DNA of 64,000 nt from Neurospora tetrasperma FGSC 2508. Its lineage: Eukaryota > Ascomycota > Sordariomycetes > Sordariales > Sordariaceae. Below, piece after piece: positions 12,428-24,454 of this stretch. The DNA is taken from the NCBI RefSeq assembly GCF_000213175.1, contig NW_009799104.1, forward strand, positions 380,422 to 444,421, written 5' to 3'. The notes beneath the pieces were generated by a model that was not told the origin of the DNA, did no database searches, and saw only the letters and a list, made by a program, of their open reading frames with translations. Position 1 is the stretch's first letter. Each line of letters starts with the position of its first letter. The position numbers were made by a program, and so were the translations under genes.

Positions 12428-13807
12428 ACAGGATGGCGGTTGGCGAGTGGATTGGTGACGGGTAGGTGGGAGTTGGCAAGGTTGCGTCGTGATCGGTGAG
12501 AGTGCTCCCTCTGCCTAACAAGCCGCCCTTGTGTCAAGGAATCCCGCCCCTCACTTTCCACGCTTCCATTTCTCCTCGTCTGTCAAGTCTCGCTACGGTA
12601 TCCGTACATCCAACGCAGGCACTGACCGACATGGGCACTCCCACTCCCACTCCCACACCCTCTGTACACCCCATAACTCCAGAAACCGGGCAGTTACCAC
12701 CCAATTAGGGAAAGGGTGGGTGAGCACAGCCACTACACATTTCAAATTCTCTGCCGCGTGTTCTTGCCTTCTTCATTACTTTATGGTAGAATGACGTTTG
12801 TCTCGGAAGTTGAGATTGGTAAAGATGGGTGTTGTGTGTATGGCAACAGCGACTGGTTGCTGAATGGAAACTTAACGAAGAAGTGGAAGAGACGAAGAAA
12901 TCGGGAGAAGGAACCAAGTGAAATGCGAAGAGGGAAGGCTATGTCATGGAAATGCAGGTACGATCGATGCTTAACGGACAGCGGCAGGCATGAAGGATGT
13001 CCTGTCGGCTGTTACTAGTGTTCGGGGCGGCAAGCCGCGGCCCTTCCCAGTGGGTGTAAGGCTGGATTCTGGGTTGGAGCCCGTGCAGAGCTGGATTCTA
13101 AGCTGGCTTTGAAGTAACTATTCGTTTGGTAATAAAAGGCTGAGCCGGTTACTTCTCAGAAATATATATTACTTTAGAATTTTAGTAAAGTTTTTTGTTT
13201 TACCAGGGGGCTGCGCCCCCTGGGACCCCCCCTTTACCTACGACGTTCAAAGTTTATAGTATGAGGTTTGAGAATTAACTACAAACAATTTGCAGGAAGC
13301 CCCCCGTTAACAGACTGAAAGTTAAGAGGTTAGTACCAACAATTTTCTGGATAGGAAAATGTGACAGAAAAGTCCGTGCGATAACATTTAGCTAGTGCGT
13401 ACGGAATTTACGTAGGGACCGCCCGCGAAAATCCTTAACACACTAACCGCACTTTTTAGCGTCCCAGCTCGTGTAGGTATATAGAGATCGATAGACAAGG
13501 GACGTGCTTGGAGAGACGGAAGGCACGTGATACCCTTCATCGTAACTACCGAAAATTTTGGCTCTGCTTTTGGACATTGAGGTATGGCGCCTATGACCTG
13601 GAAGGTATAACATGAAGACGGCTGCCTCATTGACTTACTGATGATATCTGTGTTTTTGGAGAATCCTTCATCTGACCTGACATTTTCTGTCCTGGTCCTT
13701 CCGTTACTCCCAATTCTGTTGTTCGGCACTTTGGGACCGTAAAGCAAAAACATGAAGTTTGTACCTGATAGTGCTGATATCATTGTATTACAAAGACTGC
13801 ATTATAC
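12428..13807. other. 1.4 kb intergenic stretch between the prenyltransferase and the HET gene
   Basis: The two flanking genes converge here. I see TG/GA-rich sequence, a CCCACT-type short repeat near 12630-12655, and a GC-rich hairpin at 13203-13223. A 131-codon minus frame (13388-13783) has no recognisable features and I do not annotate it as a gene. Confidence 0.5.
13203..13223. repeat. perfect GC hairpin
   Basis: A nine-base stem, CCAGGGGGC paired with GCCCCCTGG, closes a three-base TGC loop. It sits in otherwise AT-rich sequence and is followed by a C-run. It could be the end structure of a small non-autonomous element or a convergent-gene terminator; the sequence does not decide. Confidence 0.6.
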
Positions 13808-16138
13808 TCAAAAAAAAAAAAGAAGCAACAAAAACCAGAGATGCCAACATATATCAATAGATATTAAATACCTCCTTCTTTGGGTTAGTGTCCATGAAAT
13901 CCCATACATGATACCTTCCACATATGCCTCTCCACCAAAAGTAAAGGTAGTTTCGATGCCCCCGCGATTGGCCGTATTTCCATCCCCGTCTTGCGAGCGT
14001 GGACGCAAGAGAGAGGGTGTATGGGCGTTCTCCAGAATTACCACCACGTCTCCAGGTCTAACATCCCCAATCCTGCTGCCCAGCATTCCTTTGGTCGTCT
14101 TGAATAACGTGGAATTCCTTGACCTCGACCGGCAAAATAACACTCTTATCTTCGCGTCCATGAAAGATTTTAAGTCGCTTTCACTGATGCTATTGTTATC
14201 CGGTAGACACTCTAAATCAACTGAGTTGCTTCTCGTCTGCGTTTGACCGTCGACAATTATAGTCGCATCACGGGATGCATCATCATTCAGGTTGGAGAAC
14301 TTGGTTATCGGGGACTCATTCACGTGTTTCGAGGTCCTGATATCAGTTAATGCCATGAACTCTCTGGATACCTGTATGCATCTAACCAGAGAATCTGGAA
14401 GTGTCCGAGGATCCGGGTAGTCCTGGCGCATGAGCCTGCGGATAAAACAAGCAGCCTCTGGATTGCTCGGGAACCCGACATCCCCTAGAAATCCTCTGAG
14501 AAAACTTTCGTTGTGGCAACGCATCACCAAGCGCCAGACGTAGTCTTCTCCCTCTATGTTCTGTACATCGGAGCTCTCCGGCAACTTGGTAAAATCGCGA
14601 ATGCGTGCCAGCCAGTCGCTTGCTCGATCCTTTTCAAGAACATTATGAGCCTGGTGGTCATGCTCCATCACTTCGGTGACCGTGTCAACGCGATACCCTG
14701 GCAATCGAATGGCCGACGGATTCCCAGGTCCAAAGAAGATAGGGTAAGGGCACCCCATCCATATCCGGCTATTGCTGGCGTTGAGGACTACGCCAGATGC
14801 GGCTAGTAAGCTTTGCGGAAGCCCTCTCACACCTACATCCCGCCAGTCGGGGACCCAGCTGGGTAACTCGGTTGGTTGGCCTCTTGGACGGGGCAGACAA
14901 TGTCCGATAGTGTACAATCGATCTTTGTAGCATGATGTGAGAGACGCCTCAATCAAAGATCGCGTGGCCTGAGTAAAGAGATCAACCCATGTCATATTTT
15001 TATAATCAACATAGCCAAACGGACGACGGTCATCGTGGGAAAGAAGGCCGAGTATGCCATAGACGATATCGCGTGGGTCAGTCGCGCGATACCATGGACG
15101 CTCGGTTTCGTTGGAGAAAGCCATAAGAATAGTGCCCAAGCCTATTTTCGTTCCGCGGCGGATTAATTGACGAACGAGTATAGCCTTGTTTGGGTAAAGA
15201 TAAGGAGGGAACCGCTCACAGAAGCTGTGCCGCAGTAGAATATCTTTAAAGAACCAAGGGTTTCCATCGCAAAATTTCCAGAGGTCTTCTAACACCGGTT
15301 CGAAGTATAAAATCGGTGTGAACTTTCCTCCGCACATAAGAAGGACTTCTCGGGCCAGGGCCACCTCCTAGAATATCCATATCCGGTACCAGTACTCATT
15401 TATCAATAGGTGAGTAATACCAATTTCTAGATCACTCAAGACGGACTTCCCACGGGTCCCGCGTAGCCCTTCAACACAAAGCAAATCGCAAAGAAACCTC
15501 GCCAAATCATACCACTTATCACTCGTACTCGAAGCATCCACAACCGTACTTACCTTCTCAAATACCGGCTCCGGGAGAAAGTAATATCTAATTTTAGAAA
15601 GATAAATGAATTCTGGGACGTCGATACTAGACTCTAAAGGTGCCTCCGTAGGGAGATGCGTAGGCCACAGCTCCTCCATCACACCAACCTTCAACGCACG
15701 AGGGCCCCAGTCCGAAAAGAAGTTCATAGCCACATCAGTTGCCTTAGAGCCGGGACCCAGCCAAGAGTAAATAAACTCGGCGTTCTTGAAGATGTTATAC
15801 ATGCTCTGGACATGCCAACTCTTTTTATTATCGTCGGATTGGTGGATATATATGGCGTCGGCCCAGAGCCAGGATTGCACGTCGTGGTATTGAAGCATCT
15901 GCAGCAGTGCATGAAGATTCGCGCCGACAGAAAACTGTTCGCCGTTGACGTCGATATCTTCTTTCTCCTTAGTATCTCCCCATACGTATGACAGCGCCCG
16001 ATATTGGAGGGCGTCATCGTCAAGAGAGGCATGGCGAAGTTCAAGACTGATACGGTCGGAGCCTAACTGGAGGGGAGGACTAAATCGGAAGACACGAGTC
16101 TCGCGCTTTTCGCGGCTCAAAGGGCTGTAGGTGAACAT
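13808..16138 (-). pseudogene. HET-domain (heterokaryon incompatibility) gene, interrupted
   Basis: Two open parts in one frame (about 16138-15368 and 15364-13808) together cover a full-length HET protein of roughly 775 residues, with one interruption between them. The HET domain is clear: MFTYSPL start, YRALSYVWGD near residue 47, SWLWADAIYIHQSDDNKK, YSWLGPGS, then a WYRIWIF / EVALARE block typical of the end of the domain. The C-terminal part has YGILGLLSHDDR, DWRDVG and a final GIMYGISW. HET proteins trigger cell death when incompatible hyphae fuse. I chose Met at 16138 because family members begin MxxFxYxPL; a longer frame extends upstream to 16303. The rest of the gene appears open, so the damage looks recent. 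Confidence 0.8.
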
Positions 16139-17947
16139 TGTTGGCGACGTCGGACTGTTTTTTGGACTGGGAAGTGAGTTGTCCGGATTGGAGTAGCTGT
16201 TACCGTCGATGTCCCTGCGGCCGATGAAGTGGGTTTGCAGACAGCAAATGGAAGAAACTCGGTCTTGTGCCGTTCGCGCAAGCGCATTCGTTGTTCCTTC
16301 CACATCAACTGTCAGGTAGATAATGAATTAAAATGAAGGAGAACCCCAAATGACGAGAAAATGTTTATGAAGAAGGAACGTATCTGGTCGGAGACTTCCA
16401 CGTGTTGTGGACCTACCTGTCGAGACTCAGCCCAACCTTTTAGCCCTGCCACCCAACCACAGCCATGGCCGGTTCTCGATCCTGTCAGGCAGGTAGTAGA
16501 GGAAGTCCTTTGATTGGATTATGGTCACTCAGCCCAAGTTGAGGATGACCACTGTCTATCGAAAAGTCTTGGCATGCGTGAGGGGTGACGTGGCTCAGCC
16601 TGGCTGCGATGTGACGGAACAAATAACCTATGATCCAGGAATCTCAACCTCATCTTGCTCAAATAGGCCAAAGCCAAACGAGGTTGAGGCACTTCGAGGA
16701 TGCAAGTAAGAAGCGCCATAGAAATTCCCAGACTGATCCACAGTGGTCAATCGGCTTCCAGATCACAATCAGGCTCACACTCAATCGCAAACTTTTTGAA
16801 GCCCATGAAGACGAGTTTTTCTTCGTCAAACCATCTCCAGAGCTACCTACCTCCTCCCCATGGCCGAAATTGGTTACGAAAGCCAGCCAGCTCTCTCACA
16901 AGTAATCCCACGATAGGCATCCAAGGCAGTTGCTTGGGGCTGCTAGTAACGTTTACACCGTTCACAGACACCCCAAACCTTCACCTAAGGTAGTTCTTAC
17001 CCAAGTCCTTTCAGACCCTCCATTCAACCGCTCCACAGGAAGTTCCCTCGACGCTTTCTCTCATCTGAAAAGAGGAAAGTTTTGGCTTCCAAGCGGGTAC
17101 ACCACAGGACACACCCAAGTCCAGAAGTCCAGCATTTGACTTAACTTCAACCCTTTTTTTTCCCCAAATGTTTTTCCGAACAACAACAATCAATCCACCA
17201 AACCACCAACCAACAACACTGCACCATAACGAACCCCCACACGGATCCGCGCCCTTGCAAGCGCCTGAAAACCGAATCCGAACCCAAATTGTCGACCTCA
17301 TCTCACCTCACCATCTGCAAAGGAATCCATCCAACCTCCCCCGGGCTTTGATCTCGCCACCCTTGCTGGCCCCGAATCTTCAATTCCAACCCCTACCCCC
17401 CCAAGTGCCACCTCCTTCCACACCACTCTCCTCACCTACGCCGCCACTCGCGACACGTAAATCCAGCGCGAAGAAATGCAAACGAGTCCATTCCGTTTGC
17501 TCAGTAGTTGATGGCAATGGGATGTTTAATGACGATCGCCCAAGCGGTTGACTATACGAGCTCGTTGGGTATTCAAGGAAGGCGGTGGAGACGATCAGAC
17601 CGATATTGGATAACGTATGCGTGGCTCCCAATATGTTAGGGGAGGAGGTTAGAAACTCGTATCAGGCAATTGTTGAGGAATTCGGTTGCCAGTTATGGCA
17701 TCTTGAAGGGGTTGGAGGAGGCGGTGACGATGCTGAACGGTCATGTTGCGGATATAAAAAGGACATTACGGGGATATTCCAGCCGGTGGCATCCGTCTTT
17801 GCTATTTTTAGAAGCAGCTAGTGACATCACCCTTCCGATTCGGCTCCGAACTTACGGACTTAAATCAACAACACCCCCGATGTCAGGACACTGCACGATT
17901 CCACAGCGACATCGACATACAACACACGGAGAATTAACATCCTCAAA
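16139..17947. other. 1.8 kb intergenic stretch with weak gene-relic signal
   Basis: This lies between the HET gene start and the methyltransferase. A plus-strand patch around 17170-17810 shows weak coding character in shifting frames (a KKCKRVHSVC cluster near 17477, then ILDNVCVAPNMLGEEVRNS near 17600 and RNSVASYGILKGLEEAV near 17675). This resembles the N-terminal region of some fungal NLR or regulator genes, but too little is left to assign a family. Confidence 0.35.
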
Positions 17948-18802
17948 ATGACCACCCAACACACCCCCTACGCCATCGGGCACGCGCCCTCCCACACCAA
18001 GCACCACGAATGGCGCACCGCCGCCAACAGCGCCCCCCACCTCCTCCCGCATCTCCCAAAGGCCCTCTCCTCCAACCCCAACCTCAAACTCCTCGACATC
18101 GGCTGCGGGCCCGGCACCATCTCGGCTTCTCTGGCCCAACACCTCCTTCCCTCTGGCCACGTCCTCGCAACCGACATCGCCGACGACGTCCTCGAGCGAG
18201 CCAAGGAGCACGCCATCTCACAGGGCCTCTCAGTCCCACAAAACATTTCCTTCCAGAAAGAATCCGTTTACGAATTATCCTTCCCCGACAACGAGTTCGA
18301 CATTGTCCATGCCCACCAGGTGCTCTGTCATCTTGACGACCCCGTTGCCGCCGTCAAGGAGATGCTCAGGGTTTGCAAACCGGGGGGACTGATCTCTTTG
18401 CGCGAGTCGGATATGCACATGTGGTGTTTTTGGCCTGAACTTCCGTCCTTACTCAAGTTTCATGAGTTAATGGTCAATGTCATGTTGGCGAATGGTGGGC
18501 AGGATAAGGGCGGGAGGAAGTTGGTGTCGTGGATCATGGAAGCTGGGGTTGACCGAAAGGATATCGAGGCTGGGTTTGGGACGTGGTGTTATAGTGAGCC
18601 GGGGGACAGAAAGGCGTGGGGGGAGGCGATGATTGAGAGGTTGAGGACGGGGCAGATGAGGCAGCGAGGGATTGAGGTTGGGTTGACGACGGAGGAAGAC
18701 ATAGAGGAGATGGTCAAGGGGTGGCGGGAGTGGATGGAGAGGGGGGATGCGACGTTGGGGATTGTTAATGGGGAGGTTATTGTCAAGAAGGCGGCCTCTT
18801 GA
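17948..18802 (+). CDS. class I SAM-dependent methyltransferase (UbiE/COQ5-like)
   Basis: A single uninterrupted exon encodes 284 residues. Motif I (LLDIGCGPGTIS, residues 48-59) binds S-adenosylmethionine. It is followed by an acidic ATDIADDVLERA strand end, SFPDNEFDIVHAHQVLCHL (motif post-II and III region) and MLRVCKPGGLISLRESD (motif III). There is no signal peptide or membrane segment, so it is probably cytosolic. The family methylates quinones, sterols or small molecules. The substrate cannot be read from the sequence. It is not physically clustered with the prenyltransferase: the HET gene lies between them. Confidence 0.88.
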   Translation: MTTQHTPYAIGHAPSHTKHHEWRTAANSAPHLLPHLPKALSSNPNLKLLDIGCGPGTISASLAQHLLPSGHVLATDIADDVLERAKEHAISQGLSVPQNISFQKESVYELSFPDNEFDIVHAHQVLCHLDDPVAAVKEMLRVCKPGGLISLRESDMHMWCFWPELPSLLKFHELMVNVMLANGGQDKGGRKLVSWIMEAGVDRKDIEAGFGTWCYSEPGDRKAWGEAMIERLRTGQMRQRGIEVGLTTEEDIEEMVKGWREWMERGDATLGIVNGEVIVKKAAS

Positions 18803-19425
18803 TTGATATTACCTGATGGTAGGAAAAGGGGCCGGTCATTCAGCAAAAGAAGCAACATGGAATGTATGCAGATTGCCGGGAACAATGAAAAGTTAATTCC
18901 TTTGGAGGGGTCAATTCCCTTGCGTCAAACAGGTCACGGAAGGCACTACCAACATCATTCGATGATCACCAAACGACTGCCGACATCGGCGTAGGTTGGA
19001 AACATGCCATGCCCCGCGTCCAGCACCACTCATTTTACCTCTCTCCTTCCCAGTCTTCACCATCATCTTCTCCGTCATTTACACCCAGCCAACACCACAT
19101 CGAGATCACCATCGCCGCCTCGAGTCCTGTCGCGCGACAAAAAAAGCTATTCCGTCAATTCCGAAATCCATCATTTCTTCACCAACCAAGACTTCTGCTA
19201 GCCGCAAAACCCTACAGCGCGAAAGCAACGGGCAAGCTTTTTATCGGCGGAGGGGTCGTCCCAGTCAATGACATCTAAAGACGTTTGCAGGACCCAGACA
19301 GAAATCCGTCGCGCAGTAGGTCTCAAATTGAAGTTGATCTAGTTGTCGTAGTAATGTAAACTCACGGTCTGTAGCTCCATAGCCCTATCGTGGAAAGCCC
19401 CCAGTTAGTCAGTCAGTCGGTCTAG

Positions 19426-19684
19426 ACTGCCCTGATAGGAGGTTACAAGAAATCTACGCTATCTCTACCCGGCTATCAACCTCGAACTCCTGAACGACGC
19501 TCCCTTCTCGATTCCGACTCAACATACACACCTGTATTCACCAGCCGGCTTACCAATGAGCCAAAGCCGGTGCCTGTTTCTGATGACGAGCATGGACTTC
19601 ACAGTATGGTGTTCTTGGGTGGATTTCCGATGAATCCGGAGACAATGTTTCATTTTTCTGAACTTTTGACACCACTCGGCGGCG
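19426..19684 (+). other. orphan exon-like segment
   Basis: One frame stays open for about 86 codons and reads like protein: LPGYQPRTPERRSLLDSDS, TYTPVFTSRLTNEPKPVP, then HGLHSMVFLGGFPMNP and MFHFSELLTPLGG. It ends exactly at a GTATGT donor-like site, with CTGAC and CTAG downstream. There is no start Met in the segment, so it could be an internal exon of a decayed or unrecognised gene. I do not know the family. Confidence 0.4.
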
Positions 19685-20129
19685 GTATGTTTATTCGACA
19701 GTCACTCTTGAACCCCCGACACCCGACTGACATCATCTTCCCCTGATTGGACCTAGTAGACCCTTCCGGGAAGGCATGCCCGGATGCCATATCATATTTG
19801 TTGCCGGCGGCATTGTTGTTTTTCTTAATCCCCCGATCCTGTCTTGGAGTTCACCAATCCGATTCCCATCAATTTCTACACGGAGAGTTGCCATTCCTGT
19901 TACCGAAAGCACATGACTCCGCCGCCGTGTCTTTTTTCTTCTTTCACCTGACAGGGGCGGTAAGATAAGCTCCTCTGCGAATGCCGCCGCGGTTGCCGCA
20001 GCATATTTCTGCCATTTCTTCTCCTTGAGTAAGTCCGCATAATCGCGAATTTCACTCCCTGGTTCACCAACCCTTGGTAGTCACTTGTTACGCCGGCCGC
20101 TTTCACCTCAGGACAGATGAAGTTGTGCC

Positions 20130-20723
20130 TCACTCGAGATTCAACCTTATTTGTGCTCGATTATTCAAGCCCATGCGCATCGCATGCAGGTACTGCGGAA
20201 TCCTGTTTCCTGCCACCAGCCTATGCGCGCTTCGCAAATTGTTCCCCGTGGTGAGAAGAGCAGCAAACGGATGAAGCGTATGTCCCTCGACAGTCATTTC
20301 TTCGCTGCCCTGCCACGCGCCAAGGTCGTAATAAGTCACACCCCCAGATTGGGGGACGCCAACGACGACGACGTTGCCCAAGACGATTGGTTCCTGCAAA
20401 TCCGGACCAAATCCGGATCATACCTAACCGGGCGCCCTACCAGATATGCCGACTACCGGGACATGCTTGGTGTTGAAATATGAGCGGCGCATGTCGGCCC
20501 GAGAGCCGTGGTGGGCCGGCGGCTGGTTTCAGTCGATCCCGATGCGGGGGCACCCGGCCCTCACGACGAGATGCCGGCCTATACGCCCCACGTGGTATTC
20601 GGCATGGTCGCCGGGTAGTGGTACTTCCATTGTTGTGGGGTCCTTAGCATTCCGACCGCAGCGGTGAGCGACCGGGTACTGAGAAGTGTCATTTGAGGGA
20701 TTCATGTGGGCAAATGTTGACAT
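20130..20723 (-). pseudogene. relic coding segment, family unknown
   Basis: On the minus strand, two stretches look like protein: TTMEVPLPGDHAEYHVGRIG through RRSYFNTKHVPVVGISG, then EPIVLGNVVVVGVPQSGG and GSEEMTVEGHTLHPFAALL. They lie in different frames and the first contains an internal stop. I cannot place the family. Confidence 0.35.
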
Positions 20724-21529
20724 CGAATGCGCCTATCCGAGACGAACAACACTGTCTCAACTTGCAAAGATAAACCAAGAACCAGAGAAGGTGCTTGCGA
20801 TTCTAACGTTTACTCGGGATGGTAGAGGCAATGACCAAGGTTGACAGAGGTACTTAGGCTAAAACCCAGCTCTGTCACCCTTTGCTCCAAGCGTGAGCAT
20901 TGTGCCATTCGCGTTGTCAAATTGGTGGTTTCACATACTTCCGCCCACCATGATGGGAAATATGGAGGGCATACAGACCAGACAATGCCTCCATCTCTGA
21001 TACGCAGTCTTTCTGTTGAGTCTTCCTATTGGCCCAATTTGATTAAGACCTTTTTCGAAGGAACATTGACTTCAATTTGGGTGAGTGACATCTCACTTGC
21101 AGCTTGGGCTGCATCCATTTTTCCTCGGAGGTTATCGTCATACTACCTACCAATGGCGCAAGTGGATGGTAGCCAAGCCAAACTCGACTATGGGCATCAA
21201 CCGGTAGTGCTCATTGAGCATCGAAGGATACACCTGCGATTAAGGTGCACATTTCGTTGGCATGTCCGCCATGCACGTCGCGCAGCTTTGATATGGACTT
21301 TGGTTGGGAATCAGTCTTCTGGGTAAGGTACCAAAGGTTTGGCGACACTACACCTTTGGACTTTCGATTAGCCAACCAGTTGGACAATATTATCCACCTC
21401 ATGATTCCGTTCTGTCAATGCCTCACTTCCTTATTGGGCTCTTTTCTACTATACGAGCAGCCAAAACACAATGAAGTTATCAGATCAAAGGCCATCCATG
21501 AACCACAAAATCGGCGCTGATGAGGCATA

Positions 21530-22340
21530 AAGGTATTTGGCGACACTGCCAGTTGGCACTCCAAGGGCCGTACCATTGTTACCCACTTCTACCACGCTCA
21601 GGGCGATTCCTTGGAAAAGACACTCCTCGGCATGCTACGCTCTTTGATGTGCGAACATGTCAACAAAGAGGAGCCGACATATCCGCGCTTTCTTCCCCTT
21701 TTCCACCCGAAAACCCGACTCCACCAAAGATGGAAGTGGCGCGAGTTTGGACTGACGGAATCGCTTCCTTCCGAGTGAAACTGTATCTGGATGCAAGTTC
21801 GGAAAAAGGCCACTACTCCTCAATTTCACCGATCCCTTGGATGAATGCAGGAACTTGCAGGTTCGACACATAGAATTTTTCGAACAACTATCACTTACCT
21901 TCGTTCTGGGACCAACGTTTGGATTTCTTCAGACTATCGGGCGGCCATTGTCCACATATTGCTATGGCAAAATATCAGGAGTTTGTGATAGAAACCAGGA
22001 CCGGACTTTACAAGGATATTGCCACACACGTCCACGACAATCTGACGGTCGCGAACCCAGATATTGAGAAGGAGATTCCCAACAAGACATCCGGTATATA
22101 CTCTTCATGTGGGTCGTGCTCGTTGTCGCAATGCTACCCAAACAGAGAATATGACGAGGGCAAGATCGAAGTGATCGAGCAGAGGTTACTTGTACATGGG
22201 GTTCCTTTGCAGGGAAGAACAGGCCGACCTTTGTTTGGGGCAAGGAATTGGAGGATCACTTCAAAGTACATCATCTTTATTCTTTCAATGGTTTGCCTCT
22301 TTTTGTAGAGAGGAACAGAGCAGCTTTCTGCTTCTTAGAA
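21530..22340 (+). pseudogene. NACHT/STAND-type fungal NLR relic
   Basis: In three frames the plus strand shows the middle of a fungal NLR NTPase: HFYHAQGDSLEKTLLGMLRS (the post-P-loop SFFFHARG...LQKT...RSLL region), RWKWREFGLTESL, then a CRHYP-like block followed by TGLYKDIATHVHDNL, DIEKEIPNKTSGI and MWVVLVVAML. These appear in the usual order and spacing. The P-loop is not recognisable and there are several frame changes, so it is a fossil. It lies 5 kb from a broken HET gene; NLR and HET genes act in the same recognition and death system in fungi. Confidence 0.6.
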
Positions 22341-23096
22341 AGACGGGCATGCTCCATCTCTCAGTCATCCTACCAACATAGCAAGGACTTGAGAAAGACA
22401 TTTCATTGCACAAAGGGAAAAAGATCAGACGGCTCTCGTCCTATGTTCAAGGTGAGCCAATGGGTTGCTACTACTGAGTCAATGGAGAGGTGCTTGCTTG
22501 GCGCTTGGATCGATGCCATGGCGAGTTGTGAAGGTCTGTGCACCTCGATGCTCTGACTGTAGGTACCTGTACCCAACGGACAGTGACCTTCAAGGCCTCC
22601 GGCTCAATGCAACGGTGATACCCAAAGGCGGGTTTGCAGAGCTCGTGAGAAGGAGATTGTGCCGACTGGGCACTCGGAGGCTGTCGGGGTGGGGCCGGTG
22701 CGGAGCCGGGGGGGAGGCCGGGGAGCGTTTCAAATGTCGGGTGTGGTCGGACACTCGCCACAACCAGTTGAAGGAAAGAATCTGAGCGGTCGGCCAATTG
22801 GTGACTCTGCCGGTGTGCCAAGTGCAGCTGCTATCCGAACGATGCCATTCCCAACTCTCAACATTTTTGGGCCTCACCTCATCCACAGCTCGGGAACATC
22901 CGGAGTACGGGGGTTATGTCTAGACGGGTCTATAACAAGCGAAGAAAACGTCAGACAAACTACTCGAACATTCCGAATCAGCTCCGGCCCCTCGGTGTGT
23001 GTCTGTGCAATACGAGTAGGAATTCACTCTACGAACGCGACCCACTGAAACTGTGTCATGATGGATGAGCCTGGCAACACAGACATACCATCCGGG

Positions 23097-23104
23097 TATA
23101 TAAA
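23097..23104 (+). promoter_or_regulatory. TATA box of cyanide hydratase
   Basis: TATATAAA followed by GGGGCGCG lies 104 bp upstream of the start codon, a usual distance for a strongly inducible fungal promoter. Confidence 0.7.
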
Positions 23105-23207
23105 GGGGCGCGATTCCTCAAGAGATTCGATCATCATCGATCACACATCCTCAAGTCCTCACTCACCAACATCCATCTCGCCAACACAACTCTATCAATC
23201 GCCCAAC

Positions 23208-24454
23208 ATGGTCCTTACCAAGTACAAGGCCGCAGCGGTATGTCAAAGCAAGAATGCCTCAGTCGACTATCTATCCTGACGCCAAAATAGGTTACTTCTG
23301 AGCCCTGCTGGTTCGATCTCGAGGGAGGCGTTCGCAAGACGATCGACTTCATCAACGAAGCGGGTCAGGCCGGCTGCAAGCTCGTTGCCTTTCCCGAAGT
23401 ATGGATCCCCGGCTATCCATACTGGATGTGGAAGGTCACCTACCAGCAGTCGCTGCCTATGCTGAAGAAGTACCGCGAGAACGCGATGGCCGTTGACTCG
23501 GACGAGTTCCGTCGTATCAGAAGGGCTGCTAGGGACAACCAGATGTATGTGTTATCCGGTCACCAGCCCCAACCTCGATGATTGAGTGCTAACACAGCAC
23601 TTGCACAGTTATGTCTCGCTCGGCTTCGCCGAAATTGACCACGCCACCCTTTACCTGGCGCAAGCTCTGATCGATCCCACTGGCGAGGTCATCAACCACC
23701 GCCGCAAGATCAAGCCCACCCATGTCGAGAAGCTCGTCTACGGCGACGGCGCGGGTGACACGTTCATGTCGGTCACCCCGACCGAGCTCGGTCGCCTCGG
23801 TCAGCTTAATTGCTGGGAGAACATGAACCCCTTCCTCAAGTCGCTCAACGTCTCGATGGGCGAACAGATCCACATCGCCGCGTGGCCCATCTATCCCGGC
23901 AAGGAGACGCTCAAGTACCCCGACCCTGCGACCAACGTGGCCGACCCGGCGTCCGACCTCGTGACGCCTGCCTATGCCATTGAGACGGGTACCTGGACGC
24001 TGGCGCCCTTCCAGCGGTTGAGTGTGGAGGGCCTCAAGAAGAACACGCCCGAGGGAGTCGAACCCGAGACGGACCCGTCGACGTATAACGGCCATGCGCG
24101 CATTTACAGGCCGGACGGCACTCTTGTCGTCAAGCCAGACAAGGACTTTGACGGACTGTTGTTTGTCGATGTACGTTTCATTCACTCCATTCGGTTGTTT
24201 TTTTTTTGGAGGCAAAAAGAGATACTAACATTAATATTGTACAGATCGACCTCAACGAGTGCCACTTGACCAAGGCGCTGGCCGACTTTGCTGGACACTA
24301 CATGCGGCCGGACCTGATTCGTCTCTTGGTTGACACCAGCCGCAAGGAGCTCGTCACCGAGGTGGACCGCAATGGCGGCATTGTGCAATACACGACGCGG
24401 GAGCGCTTGGGGTTGAACACGCCGCTTGAGAATGATAAGGAGGGAAAGAAGTGA
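23208..24454 (+). CDS. cyanide hydratase (nitrilase superfamily)
   Basis: Four exons: 23208-23237, 23291-23544, 23609-24170 and 24245-24454. All join in frame to 351 residues, the length I remember for Neurospora cyanide hydratase. The enzyme adds water to HCN to give formamide, detoxifying cyanide in the cytosol. The nitrilase triad is present: Glu46 in [12 protein letters not shown], Lys128 in [13 protein letters not shown], and Cys163 in [14 protein letters not shown]. The protein is a member of the spiral-forming nitrilases, and a C-terminal tail after about residue 300 fits that assembly. A TATA box lies 104 bp upstream; induction by cyanide is known for the family but cannot be seen here. 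The gene is intact. Confidence 0.96.

Larger units (their letters stand above)
18803..23207. other. 4.4 kb of gene relics between the methyltransferase and cyanide hydratase
   Basis: No intact gene is visible, but three patches show decayed coding signal and are listed separately: an exon-like piece at 19426-19684 (+), a minus-strand relic at 20130-20723 and an NLR relic at 21530-22340 (+). The part next to cyanide hydratase (about 22600-23207) is its promoter. Confidence 0.5.

Noticed and set aside
13388-13783. Open frame of 131 codons on the minus strand
   Set aside because: No start context, splice or family support; it lies in the 3' flank of the HET gene.
9521-18802. A secondary-metabolite cluster (prenyltransferase, flavin protein, methyltransferase)
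   Set aside because: No NRPS, PKS, terpene synthase, transporter or regulator is present and the HET gene separates the methyltransferase.
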